A stretch of 64,000 nt of DNA from Chromobacterium subtsugae. GTDB lineage: Bacteria > Pseudomonadota > Gammaproteobacteria > Burkholderiales > Chromobacteriaceae. Positions 16,018-23,447 of this stretch are shown one piece after another. Made by a program: the position numbers and the translations under genes. How positions within the stretch are numbered: the stretch's first letter is position 1; each line of letters begins with the position of its first letter. The notes under the pieces are model-generated. The model saw only the letters and a list, made by a program, of their open reading frames with translations, was not told the origin of the DNA and made no database searches. The stretch covers positions 1 to 64,000 of the forward strand of contig NZ_JYKA01000011.1 of assembly GCF_001676875.1 (NCBI RefSeq). The letters run 5' to 3'.

Positions 16018-18965
16018 CAATGCCCCCCCGCAATCTCGGCTACGATTTCTTTTATGATGTCCGCCTCGCGCTTGGCGCCGCCCCAGGCGTCGATGCGCTT
16101 GTCCAGCTCGCTGACCGCGTCGCCGCCGGGGAAGCGCCGGGCCAGCCGGCTCAGCGCCTCGCGATAGCCGACGAAGCGCGCCACCTGGCTGCGGATTTCC
16201 ACATTGGCCGGCGTGGTGGCGTAGGCCCACAACTCCACCCCGCCCGGCTTGAAGTACAGCACCCGCTCCACCACCGCGCCCTTGATGCGGCTGTACAGCA
16301 GCATCGGCGCGCCCAGCGGCGTCAGGCCCTGGATGCGGTTGGCCAGCGCCTCGTCGGCGTACTCGCTCAAGTCCATGGTTTTTTTCAGGTCATCGCGCAC
16401 TTCCTTGGAGTCGGCGCGCAGCACCCAGATATTGGTGGCCAGGTTCATGATGGACTTGGGAAAGTCGGTATGTTCCTGCGAGGCCAGCGCGATATGCACC
16501 TTGTACTTACGTCCCACCCGCACCAGCGTTTCGATCAGCCCCAGCACCATCGGCGAGCTGATGTTGTGCAACTCGTCGTAGACGATGCGCTTCACCTCGT
16601 TGCGGTTCTTGCGCAATTCGCGGCGATGGTACTCCATGTATTGCCCCGGGCAATCCATGGTCGGCACCACCTCGTCATCCATATAGAAACCGCGCGCCAG
16701 GAAGGCGCTGGTCGCCAGATACATCACCTCGCCCTGCTTCTGCGACGCCGCGCCCTGACCGCCGGTGACGTCGGCCAAGTCCACCGCGACGATCTTGGCG
16801 TTGGAGAAGTCCAGCGCGGTTTCGTAGGCCAGCAGCGGGAAGCGGCTGCTGATCGAACCCAGCATGCGGTTGCAGAAATCCAGCATCGACGAGCCGCCGG
16901 GAATCACCGCGTCGGTGTAGTTGTCCTTGATGCTGGGCGTGGCCTGCATCACCTGGCTGAGGTCGGGAATGATGGGCACCGCGTAACGCTGCGCCACCGT
17001 GGCGGCGCGGATCTCGTTGCGATCGAACAACATGTCCACCACGCTCCACCACGACGCCTCCTCCTCCGGATGCAGATTGTTGCGCTGCAGCGCCTCATCC
17101 ACCTCCGGATTGCGCCGCGGCTGGTATTTCTTGGGTTTTTCGATCGAGAAATAGCGATAGGCGGCGGTCACCAGCGTATCCACCAGCTCGGCGATTTCCG
17201 GCACCGGCTGCTGCTGCCCCACCGGCGTCAGCAGCAAGGTGACGAAGTCCACGAGAAACGCCTTTTCGTCCGGCACCGCCGCGCGGCAACCCAGCATGGT
17301 GTCGAACGGATTCATCGCGTTGCGCTTGTCGATCGACAGCCGGTAATGCTGCGCCAGGTATTGCTTGTCCACCGGCAACGAGGCCTTGACGGTGTCGATC
17401 AGCCCCTTGGACGAATAGCCGACGTCCAGGATGGCCATGCGCGGGATGTCGTCCTTGCCCGGCTGCAGAATGGAGCCCAGGTTGAGCGCCTGCAGCAACA
17501 CCGATTTGCCGGAACCCATGGTGGCGAACATCACATCCACCCAGGCCTGCTGCAGCTGCGAGCCCACCTGGTAGACGAACAGCTTGCCGTCCTCGGTCAG
17601 CATCATCATATTGCCGTAGCCCCATGGCGAGGCCGGCCGCTCGATCGGCAGGATGGCCGCCAGCATCTGCGACGGCATGATCAATTCGGGCGCCAGATTG
17701 CGGAAACCCGGCAAGGTGCCCATCGCCACCTCGCAAGGGTTGCCGAATTCCTGTATCACCTGGCCGCCGCCCCAGCCGTTCAGCGCCGCCGCCAGCTCGG
17801 TGAAGCGGTCGGTCGCCTCCTGCTTGCTGCCGCCCCAGGTCACCACCGAAATCTTCACGCCGACAAAGGTGGTGGCGCCGATGCGCTCCAGCTCCTTCAC
17901 CTCGTTGATGGCGTCGACGATCTTGGAGTTCTGCCCGCCGAAGGTGGAAAACTTGAGGAATTGCGCCACCGACTTCTTGGCGGAAAAGCGCCCGGAAGCG
18001 CTGCCGGACAATAGCTGGAACGCCACCCGGAACGGAATTTCGCCATGGATGCGCGCGGTGGGCAGGATGCGCAGCAGGTTGTTGAACACCTCGGGCTGGG
18101 AAATCGGAAATTCGAAATAGCCGCTGGAATAGAAGCGGTTGCCCACCCTGGCCACGCCTTCTTCCGGGATGTTTTCCAGTTGGCGGCGGAAAATCTGCAA
18201 ACCGGGCAGCGGCGGAATGATGTCGTCGCGCTGGCCGGCGATGGTCGATTTCGCCCGCGCCGGCAACACGCCGGTCTTCTTCACCGAATCGGGGGTGATC
18301 GGGCTGAGGCCCTCTCCGGAGCCGTCCCACAAGTCGGCGTCCAGCACGATGGCCTGCTCCAGCGTCAAGGGCTGCGCCTTGAGGCTGAAAATGCTGACCA
18401 ACCCTTCCACGTATTCCTTGCACACCCCCAGGTGGCGGTTGCGCATCGCTGGCACGAAGCTTTCGCTTTGCGCCATCTCGCCGCCGGACCAGTTGGCAGC
18501 CACCTTGCGCATTTCCTTGGGCAGGATGGAAGGCGAGGTGGTGACCACGATCAGCGCGATCTCCGACGTCACGGTGCGCGACAGAATCTCCTCGCGCTCG
18601 TCCAGGATGAAGTTGACGTCCATGCCGATCCGGGCGGTGGCCGAGCGTATGCTGTTGGCCTGCTTCCTGACCTCCTTGCGCGAGGTTTCCTTGTCGCGCT
18701 GGAAAATGATGTCCACCACGATGCCGGAGCGCCGCGGCAGGCTGGCCAGCATCGCCGACAGCTTGCCCAGCCGCTCCTGGTAGGCCTCGCCGTCGAACGA
18801 TTGCAGCGCGCCGTCCAGCTTGTAGATGGTCATCAGGCTGCCGCCGCGCAAAGAGATGACATTGCCCGAGCCGGTGGTCCACGCGCACTTGTCCCATAGC
18901 GCGGCCCCGCGGATCTTGGGTATGCGCTTCATGAAGTTGTCAAACGCGTCAAATATTGTCGTCAC
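16017..18965 (-). CDS. dotO: DotO/IcmB/TraU-family VirB4-like ATPase
   Basis: 982-residue cytoplasmic ATPase that energises the type IVB channel with DotB. Walker A ATMGSGKS is at about 481-488, preceded by a YGNMMMLTEDGKLFVYQVG segment typical of IcmB. A Walker B-like stretch RIVYDELHNI is followed by LIETLVRVGRKYKVHIALASQE in the C-terminal RecA domain. Length fits IcmB/TraU (about 1000). It is preceded by dotN and followed, with overlapping stop/start, by the 133-residue gene. Confidence 0.92.
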   Translation of the reverse strand: MTTIFDAFDNFMKRIPKIRGAALWDKCAWTTGSGNVISLRGGSLMTIYKLDGALQSFDGEAYQERLGKLSAMLASLPRRSGIVVDIIFQRDKETSRKEVRKQANSIRSATARIGMDVNFILDEREEILSRTVTSEIALIVVTTSPSILPKEMRKVAANWSGGEMAQSESFVPAMRNRHLGVCKEYVEGLVSIFSLKAQPLTLEQAIVLDADLWDGSGEGLSPITPDSVKKTGVLPARAKSTIAGQRDDIIPPLPGLQIFRRQLENIPEEGVARVGNRFYSSGYFEFPISQPEVFNNLLRILPTARIHGEIPFRVAFQLLSGSASGRFSAKKSVAQFLKFSTFGGQNSKIVDAINEVKELERIGATTFVGVKISVVTWGGSKQEATDRFTELAAALNGWGGGQVIQEFGNPCEVAMGTLPGFRNLAPELIMPSQMLAAILPIERPASPWGYGNMMMLTEDGKLFVYQVGSQLQQAWVDVMFATMGSGKSVLLQALNLGSILQPGKDDIPRMAILDVGYSSKGLIDTVKASLPVDKQYLAQHYRLSIDKRNAMNPFDTMLGCRAAVPDEKAFLVDFVTLLLTPVGQQQPVPEIAELVDTLVTAAYRYFSIEKPKKYQPRRNPEVDEALQRNNLHPEEEASWWSVVDMLFDRNEIRAATVAQRYAVPIIPDLSQVMQATPSIKDNYTDAVIPGGSSMLDFCNRMLGSISSRFPLLAYETALDFSNAKIVAVDLADVTGGQGAASQKQGEVMYLATSAFLARGFYMDDEVVPTMDCPGQYMEYHRRELRKNRNEVKRIVYDELHNISSPMVLGLIETLVRVGRKYKVHIALASQEHTDFPKSIMNLATNIWVLRADSKEVRDDLKKTMDLSEYADEALANRIQGLTPLGAPMLLYSRIKGAVVERVLYFKPGGVELWAYATTPANVEIRSQVARFVGYREALSRLARRFPGGDAVSELDKRIDAWGGAKREADIIKEIVAEIAGGH

Positions 18966-19004
18966 TGCTCACCTCTCCACTCTTCCAGGCCGCGGCATCT
19001 CGCC

Positions 19005-19607
19005 TCAGCCCTCGCTCTGCGCCGCATCATGGCGCCGCAGCGCCTCCACCCCGTCCGGCCGGTACGACAAGGGGAAAATCAATCTCAGGCCGTTGCGGGT
19101 GAGAAGCTTGACCGTTTCCTCGTAGGAGTCTTCCCGGTTCTTCATCAGCACCTTGAAAAAGGTGGCCAGATTGTCCACCGTGCCGCGCCCGCCCATATAG
19201 CTTTCCACCAGCTTGACCGACTGCTCCAGGTGCAGCTCCAGGTTATGCCCCAGGCCGCCCCGCGCCAGCCGCGGCATCGCGCGGCAAATCCGGTTGATCG
19301 CCTCTTGCGAACGGCCCTTCTCCACGCCCCAGAACGCGCCGGCCCGCAGCGCCGCGCCCACATGCTGGGTGGCGCGGCAGTAATGGCACAGCACCAACCA
19401 GTTATCCGGACTCTCATTGCCGTAGTCATCGTCCAGCGGTTCGCCTTCCAGGAATTCGCGGCTGCGGTAGCCGCAAAACTGGCAGGCGTGCCGGCGGTAT
19501 TCAAACAGCGAAGCAAGGAAACCGGCGGCTGGGCGGCCGGAAACGGCATACACGCCGTCGTCGACGCCGGGATAGTTCCGATTGCGGTATATTTGCACGC
19601 TCAGCAT
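19005..19607 (-). CDS. dotN: DotN/IcmJ/TraT-family zinc-binding protein
   Basis: 200 residues from the ATG at 19607; an upstream in-frame extension would run through the promoter element and is rejected. A four-Cys site, HACQFCGYRS and LVLCHYCRATQH, matches the zinc site of IcmJ/DotN, a coupling-complex subunit that contacts DotL. The rest is helical. It is the first gene of the second unit, with dotO 39 bases downstream. A terminator and the shared element lie just upstream. No DotL gene is in the window, although DotN normally acts with it. Confidence 0.85.
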   Translation of the reverse strand: MLSVQIYRNRNYPGVDDGVYAVSGRPAAGFLASLFEYRRHACQFCGYRSREFLEGEPLDDDYGNESPDNWLVLCHYCRATQHVGAALRAGAFWGVEKGRSQEAINRICRAMPRLARGGLGHNLELHLEQSVKLVESYMGGRGTVDNLATFFKVLMKNREDSYEETVKLLTRNGLRLIFPLSYRPDGVEALRRHDAAQSEG

Positions 19608-19624
19608 ATTTAAATGTTTTATAA

Positions 19625-19643
19625 AATATATACTATAACAAAC
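19625..19643 (-). promoter_or_regulatory. Shared GTTTG.TATAGTATATATT element upstream of dotN
   Basis: Minus-strand GTTTGTTATAGTATATATT, 18-36 bases before the dotN start. It is one mismatch from the pilS copy, and TGTTATAGT fits an extended -10. A wider ATGTTT/AAACAT inverted repeat surrounds it (19614-19619 and 19640-19645). Confidence 0.6.
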
Positions 19644-19675
19644 ATTATACACATACCGCGCCATGTCATGGCAAT

Positions 19676-19697
19676 AAAAAACCCGCCAGAGGCGGGT
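19676..19697 (-). terminator. Rho-independent terminator after dotP
   Basis: On the minus strand ACCCGCC, a 3-base loop, GGCGGGT, then six T. It lies 20 bases after the stop of the dotP-like gene and ends the first transcription unit. Confidence 0.85.
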
Positions 19698-19715
19698 CGC
19701 GGCGCAAGCCAGGGT

Positions 19716-20075
19716 TTACATCAGGGTGTGGCCGCCCATGCCGATCCAGTCCGGCGCGAAATAGGCGATCACGCCGCCCAGGCCGGCGAACAGCGCCGTC
19801 TTCATATGGCCGCGGTCTTCGCGGCCCGGCTTGCCGGACACGTAGATGTTCCAGCCGGAGAAGCCCATGCACATCACGCCCACCAGCTGCAGGCCCATGC
19901 CCATCACTTCCTTGAACGAGGAGATCAGATCCTTGGTCTGCTTGGCGGTATCCATCAGGCTCTTGCCGGAGCTGCCGGCCGTGGTGGCCACCGTGTCCGC
20001 CAGCGAGGTTTCCGTCGCCAGCAAGGCCAGCACCGCAACCATCAGAATCAGATTTCCTTTTTTGAACTTCAACAT
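19716..20075 (-). CDS. dotP: DotP/IcmD/TraR-like small membrane protein
   Basis: 119 residues with a signal-like N-terminus (about 9-26), a Ser/Gly linker and two hydrophobic segments: VMGMGLQLVGVMCMGFSGWNI at about 58-78 and TALFAGLGGVIAYFAPDWIG at about 92-111. It ends in a Gly-rich MGGHTLM tail, like the GTTG..F end of IcmD. The start is preceded by AAGGAGTGG. The position, two genes after DotG and one before DotN, is that of traR/icmD. Assignment rests on layout and position rather than a strong motif. Confidence 0.6.
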   Translation of the reverse strand: MLKFKKGNLILMVAVLALLATETSLADTVATTAGSSGKSLMDTAKQTKDLISSFKEVMGMGLQLVGVMCMGFSGWNIYVSGKPGREDRGHMKTALFAGLGGVIAYFAPDWIGMGGHTLM

Positions 20076-20108
20076 TGTTCCACTCCTTAAGCCTCATCGG
20101 CTGCGTTA

Positions 20109-20372
20109 TCAGGACAGATTGGGGAAGGTGTTGCGCACCAGCGCCCAAGCGTCCTCCATGTAGTAAAGAAATATGCCGGACAGAAACAGTATGAAAATCT
20201 TCCAGCCGTCTCCCGCCTGGGCAAAGCGGGCATCGCCGCTCTTGTACATCGCCCAGCCGGCCCTGCCCATCGCCGCCAAGCCCAGCAGCTGGCTGAGCGC
20301 GTACACCACCTGGCGTATCGCGTTGCCCGCCGCCAGCGCGTCTCCCGCCAGCAAGGTTTGATCAAACATCAT
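20109..20372 (-). CDS. DotE/IcmC/TraQ-position small membrane protein
   Basis: 87 residues with two hydrophobic segments: AIRQVVYALSQLLGLAAMGRAGWAM at about 18-42 and IFILFLSGIFLYYMEDAWALV at about 57-77. A short Gly/Asp loop separates them. It starts inside the dotG stop (ATGATG, 4-base overlap; the second ATG is also possible). R64 has traQ and Legionella icmC (dotE) near this position, but those are longer, so the name is positional. DotF/TraP, which normally lies between DotG and DotE, is missing. Confidence 0.6.
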   Translation of the reverse strand: MMFDQTLLAGDALAAGNAIRQVVYALSQLLGLAAMGRAGWAMYKSGDARFAQAGDGWKIFILFLSGIFLYYMEDAWALVRNTFPNLS

Positions 20373-21547
20373 TGTCCCCCGGCAAATGCATCATCAAGAA
20401 ACAGCACGCCCACCAGTTCGCTTCTGCTCAGGATCACCTCCGACTTGTTGAATCTCGCCGCCGCGGCGGTCGCCACCTGCGCCACCGCCTCCACCGTTTT
20501 CCCGACCGCGTACTTGGCCGGCTGATCGATCTTGGGCACCGTCGTCACCGCCGCGCCGTTCACCACCGAGGTCTCGCCGCCGCTGGTCATCGCCGTGGCG
20601 TAGTTGCCCAGGAAGGCGCCGGCGGCGATCATGCCGAAGCGGTCGATATAGTGCCCCTTGACCGCGCTGGCCACCGCCTGGGAATTGGTTTCCTTGTCCA
20701 CCAGCACCGCGTCCACCGGCACTACCCGGCCATCCGCCAGCCGCATCTTGTTCAGCTTCACCACCAGCGCGTCATAGCCCTCGGTGTAAGAACCGAACAG
20801 CTGCGCGTCGCGCTTGCCGCCGTCCTCCACGATCCGCACCATCACCGTGGTGCCGGTCTGGTAGGACGAGGTTTCATTCAGCGTCACCGCCGCCACCCGC
20901 TCGCCGATGGACGCCACCTTCCAGCCCCGCTGCGGCCGCGCGCCATCCGACGCGCCGCCATCGAAGCGGCCCGCCGCGGCCGCCGCGCCGCCGTACCAGT
21001 TGACCAGCTTGCGCTCCTGCTGCGGCGCGTCGCCGCGGCTCCGGTTGTTCTGGAACTTCTGCAGCCACGCGCTCTGCTTCTGCATGCCGGCGGCGTCCAG
21101 CAGCGGCTGCATGGACGGCATCTGCGGCACCGGCGGCATGCCGCCGCCGCCCGACGGCGCCGCGCCGGGATCTCCCCTGTCGTTCAGCGCGCCCACTTCG
21201 GCCACGTAAGCGCCGCCGCTGGCGATGGCCGCCTTCTGCCTGTCATCCCGCTGGCCATTGAGCAGGGCGTCCGCGGTGCCGTACAGAGCCGGCTGGCTGT
21301 GGTCGTCGGCCTGGGCCAGATTGCCGGCGTCGGCCGCGCCGGTATCGGCCATCTTGCCGGGCGTGCTGGCCATCGCGGTCTGATCCTGCCCTTCCGTCTT
21401 CGGCGCGCTGACCTTCTTGTAAACCAGCATCGCCGCGAAGAAGGCGATCGCCACGCCGCCGAACAGGATCAGCTTCATCTTGCTGGGGTCTTTGCCGGCG
21501 CCCTTGGGTTGGTTATTGAAATCGACCATATCGGGTTTATTGCTCAT
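20369..21547 (-). CDS. dotG: DotG/IcmE/TraO-family channel protein (VirB10-like)
   Basis: 392 residues. The N-terminal cytoplasmic tail is followed by one transmembrane helix (about 25-43, MKLILFGGVAIAFFAAMLVYK), a low-complexity Pro/Gly/Gln linker and a VirB10-like C-terminal domain (GWKVASIGERVAAVTLNETSSYQTGTTV, then DGRVVPVDAVLVDKETNSQAV). DotG spans the envelope and forms the central channel. Legionella DotG has a long pentapeptide-repeat region that is absent here, making this the short conjugation-type form. It overlaps dotH by 11 bases. Confidence 0.9.
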   Translation of the reverse strand: MSNKPDMVDFNNQPKGAGKDPSKMKLILFGGVAIAFFAAMLVYKKVSAPKTEGQDQTAMASTPGKMADTGAADAGNLAQADDHSQPALYGTADALLNGQRDDRQKAAIASGGAYVAEVGALNDRGDPGAAPSGGGGMPPVPQMPSMQPLLDAAGMQKQSAWLQKFQNNRSRGDAPQQERKLVNWYGGAAAAAGRFDGGASDGARPQRGWKVASIGERVAAVTLNETSSYQTGTTVMVRIVEDGGKRDAQLFGSYTEGYDALVVKLNKMRLADGRVVPVDAVLVDKETNSQAVASAVKGHYIDRFGMIAAGAFLGNYATAMTSGGETSVVNGAAVTTVPKIDQPAKYAVGKTVEAVAQVATAAAARFNKSEVILSRSELVGVLFLDDAFAGGQ

Positions 21548-22619
21548 AGCTGCCCCAGCGGATCACGATGGCGCGGGAGGTGCCGCCCATGCCCGCCACC
21601 ATCGAAGATGGCCGGTAATCGAATTCATAGGCCGAGCCGCCATCGTCGTCGCGCGTGCTGGTGCGGAAATTGCGGGGCGACAGCAGCGTGACGCCGGGGC
21701 GAACCTTGACGAAAACCCGGTTGTCCGACTGCCGTTTCCAGATCTTCACCGCGTCGCCGCCGTTATGCGGCACCGTCTGCATTTCCTCGCCGACGGTTTC
21801 CTTCAGCACCGCCATCAGCGCGCCGGACAACGGCGATTGGTACTCGTCGCCGCGATTGAGCGCGTCGCCGCCCATCCAGGTCAGCCGCAGGTCTGCGGCG
21901 AAATCCACCCGCTCGCCGCCTCTCGGATACAGCGAGCGCACCTTGATCACCACCGGCCGGAACGAACCGGCGGCGAACACCGTCAGCGAAGTCGAGCCCG
22001 AGCCCGAGGAATCGATCACGATCGCGTCCTTGGCCTCGCCGCCGGAGCCTGCCGGAGCCGGCGGCAGGCCTGCCGCCGCGCCGGCCAGCGACGCCGCCTG
22101 GGTTGCCACAGACGCCTGCGCGTCGCCGGGAATCGGGTGGATCGCGAGAAAGGCCATGCCCGGCACGCTGCCGGAAATCTTCAAGGGTTGGCCGGCGACG
22201 TCGGTCAGGCGGACCGTCACCGGATAGCCCACCGCCACCGTCAGATCCACCGTCCGCCCCGGGCGCACCGGGATGGTCCGCTGCTCGCCGGCCACCGGCG
22301 GCGAATCCTTCAGCTTTTCCACTTTTTCCACTTGGCGGCGGTACATGCGGATCTGGCCCGGATCGAATGGCACCGCCTCTTTCATCACCGAGCCGAATAC
22401 CGGATCGGCCTCCATCGCCCTTTGCAGCGGATCGCGCGCCTGCGGCCTCGCCGCTTGCGGCGCGGCCGCCGCCGACGCCTGCATCGCCAGCCGGGGATCG
22501 TTGGCGCTGCCGGTATAAAACTGCCCGCCCGCCGCGTCGCCCGGCTGGGCCGCCGCGGCGGCCTGGGAAAGCAGGCAGGCCGCCATCAGGCGCATGCCCC
22601 TCTTAATCTGGCTTCTCAC
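21537..22619 (-). CDS. dotH: DotH/IcmK/TraN-family outer-membrane core protein
   Basis: 360 residues with a signal peptide ending in SQAAAAAQPG. A periplasmic region has the DotH signature: VKEAVPFDPGQIRMYRRQ, PVRPGRTVDLTVAVGYPVTVRL, then SSGSGSTSLTVFA. The C-terminal domain has FVKVRPGVTLLSP and YEFDYRPSSM. DotH forms the outer-membrane ring with DotC and DotD. The start is GTG at 22619, four bases after dotI; an ATG eight codons later (22595) would give a shorter, more typical signal. It overlaps dotG. Confidence 0.9.
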   Translation of the reverse strand: MRSQIKRGMRLMAACLLSQAAAAAQPGDAAGGQFYTGSANDPRLAMQASAAAAPQAARPQARDPLQRAMEADPVFGSVMKEAVPFDPGQIRMYRRQVEKVEKLKDSPPVAGEQRTIPVRPGRTVDLTVAVGYPVTVRLTDVAGQPLKISGSVPGMAFLAIHPIPGDAQASVATQAASLAGAAAGLPPAPAGSGGEAKDAIVIDSSGSGSTSLTVFAAGSFRPVVIKVRSLYPRGGERVDFAADLRLTWMGGDALNRGDEYQSPLSGALMAVLKETVGEEMQTVPHNGGDAVKIWKRQSDNRVFVKVRPGVTLLSPRNFRTSTRDDDGGSAYEFDYRPSSMVAGMGGTSRAIVIRWGSYEQ

Positions 22620-22623
22620 GCCC

Positions 22624-23283
22624 TTACCCTCTGTCCTTGGCCATGTAAAGAGCGAGAATCCGGTAGTCCTTCGTCCCGCCCACCGTCACCAGCCCCACCA
22701 CCACCCTGAATTTCATCGAATTGTCCGTACGCTTGGTGCGGTTCAGATAACTGAGCGTGCCATTGGCTTCGAACTCCCAGGCCTCCACCCCGGCCTGCTG
22801 GCCTTTGCCCACCAGAATGGGCGAGCTGGTGAACTTCATATTGCTGATCAGCTCGTTATCCAGCACCGACTTGAAGGTTCCCGCCGCCTCCAGCTGGCTC
22901 TTGAAAGTCAGCCAGGAGTCTTCGGTGAAATACTTGCGCGACGCATCGGCGAAATGCGGCTCCAGTTCGGTCCAGTTGTAATTCAGCACCTGGGGCAAGG
23001 CATAGGCTATCCACTGCCCGGCCTGGCCTTCATTCAACACCGGGGTGTTGCTGGTCAGCAGCTGGTACTGGCGGCCATCCGGCGTCACCGCGGTGAACTG
23101 CGGCAACGGCGCTTCCTTGCGCGCCAGCGCCGCCAGCGCCACCGCCTCCAGCAGGCAGGCCGCGCCCAGGGCCAGAATGATCAGGGTTTTGCGGCGCGAA
23201 TCATGGCGCAGATTTCCCGACTCACCCATGGTGTCCCTCAGCGCCCGGTCCACCTCTTGATCATTCAAATTCATCATCGACAT
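22624..23283 (-). CDS. dotI: DotI/IcmL/TraM-family inner-membrane protein (VirB8-like fold)
   Basis: 219 residues from ATG at 23283, chosen because an earlier start would translate the promoter element. A cytoplasmic tail is followed by one transmembrane helix (about 31-48, LIILALGAACLLEAVALAALA) and a periplasmic NTF2/VirB8-like domain (LNYNWTELEPHFADASRKYFTEDSW, then ELISNMKF). IcmL/DotI nucleates the inner-membrane complex. It is the first gene of the whole block and borders the sbcC gene of the host chromosome. Confidence 0.9.
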   Translation of the reverse strand: MSMMNLNDQEVDRALRDTMGESGNLRHDSRRKTLIILALGAACLLEAVALAALARKEAPLPQFTAVTPDGRQYQLLTSNTPVLNEGQAGQWIAYALPQVLNYNWTELEPHFADASRKYFTEDSWLTFKSQLEAAGTFKSVLDNELISNMKFTSSPILVGKGQQAGVEAWEFEANGTLSYLNRTKRTDNSMKFRVVVGLVTVGGTKDYRILALYMAKDRG

Positions 23284-23310
23284 CGAATTTTTCCAAATAT
23301 GGTTCGATAC

Positions 23311-23329
23311 AATATCTATCTTATCAAAC
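23311..23329 (-). promoter_or_regulatory. Shared GTTTGATA element upstream of dotI
   Basis: Minus-strand GTTTGATAAGATAGATATT, 28-46 bases before the dotI start, matching the pilS copy at 15 of 19. TGATAAGAT resembles an extended -10. It has a dyad: on the plus strand GTTCGATA (23302-23309), 12 bases, then TATCAAAC (23322-23329), with one mismatch. Confidence 0.55.
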
Positions 23330-23403
23330 ATTTTAACCATGACGCCAGCAGAATGCCAACAAAAATTATGGCCGCTCGCCGCGGCCATCGGTTCAACCGG
23401 CAT

Positions 23404-23433
23404 GCCGGCGCGTCATGCAGACGGCGCGCCGGC
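23404..23433. repeat. Perfect 9-bp inverted repeat at block boundary
   Basis: GCCGGCGCG (23404-23412), a 12-base loop, then CGCGCCGGC (23425-23433). It lies between sbcC and the dotI promoter. There is no T tract in either direction. It could be a weak sbcC terminator, a protein site or a boundary structure. Confidence 0.5.
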
Positions 23434-23447
23434 CCGTCCAGGCAAAC

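Noticed and set aside
23292-23403. Longer N-terminus for dotI, starting at 23403
   Set aside because: It would translate the GTTTGATAT promoter-like element and has no ribosome binding site; the transmembrane and VirB8-like domain are complete from 23283.
23284-23447. tRNA or attachment site at the right edge of the secretion block
   Set aside because: No tRNA cloverleaf, direct repeat or integrase was seen here; only the inverted repeat reported above.
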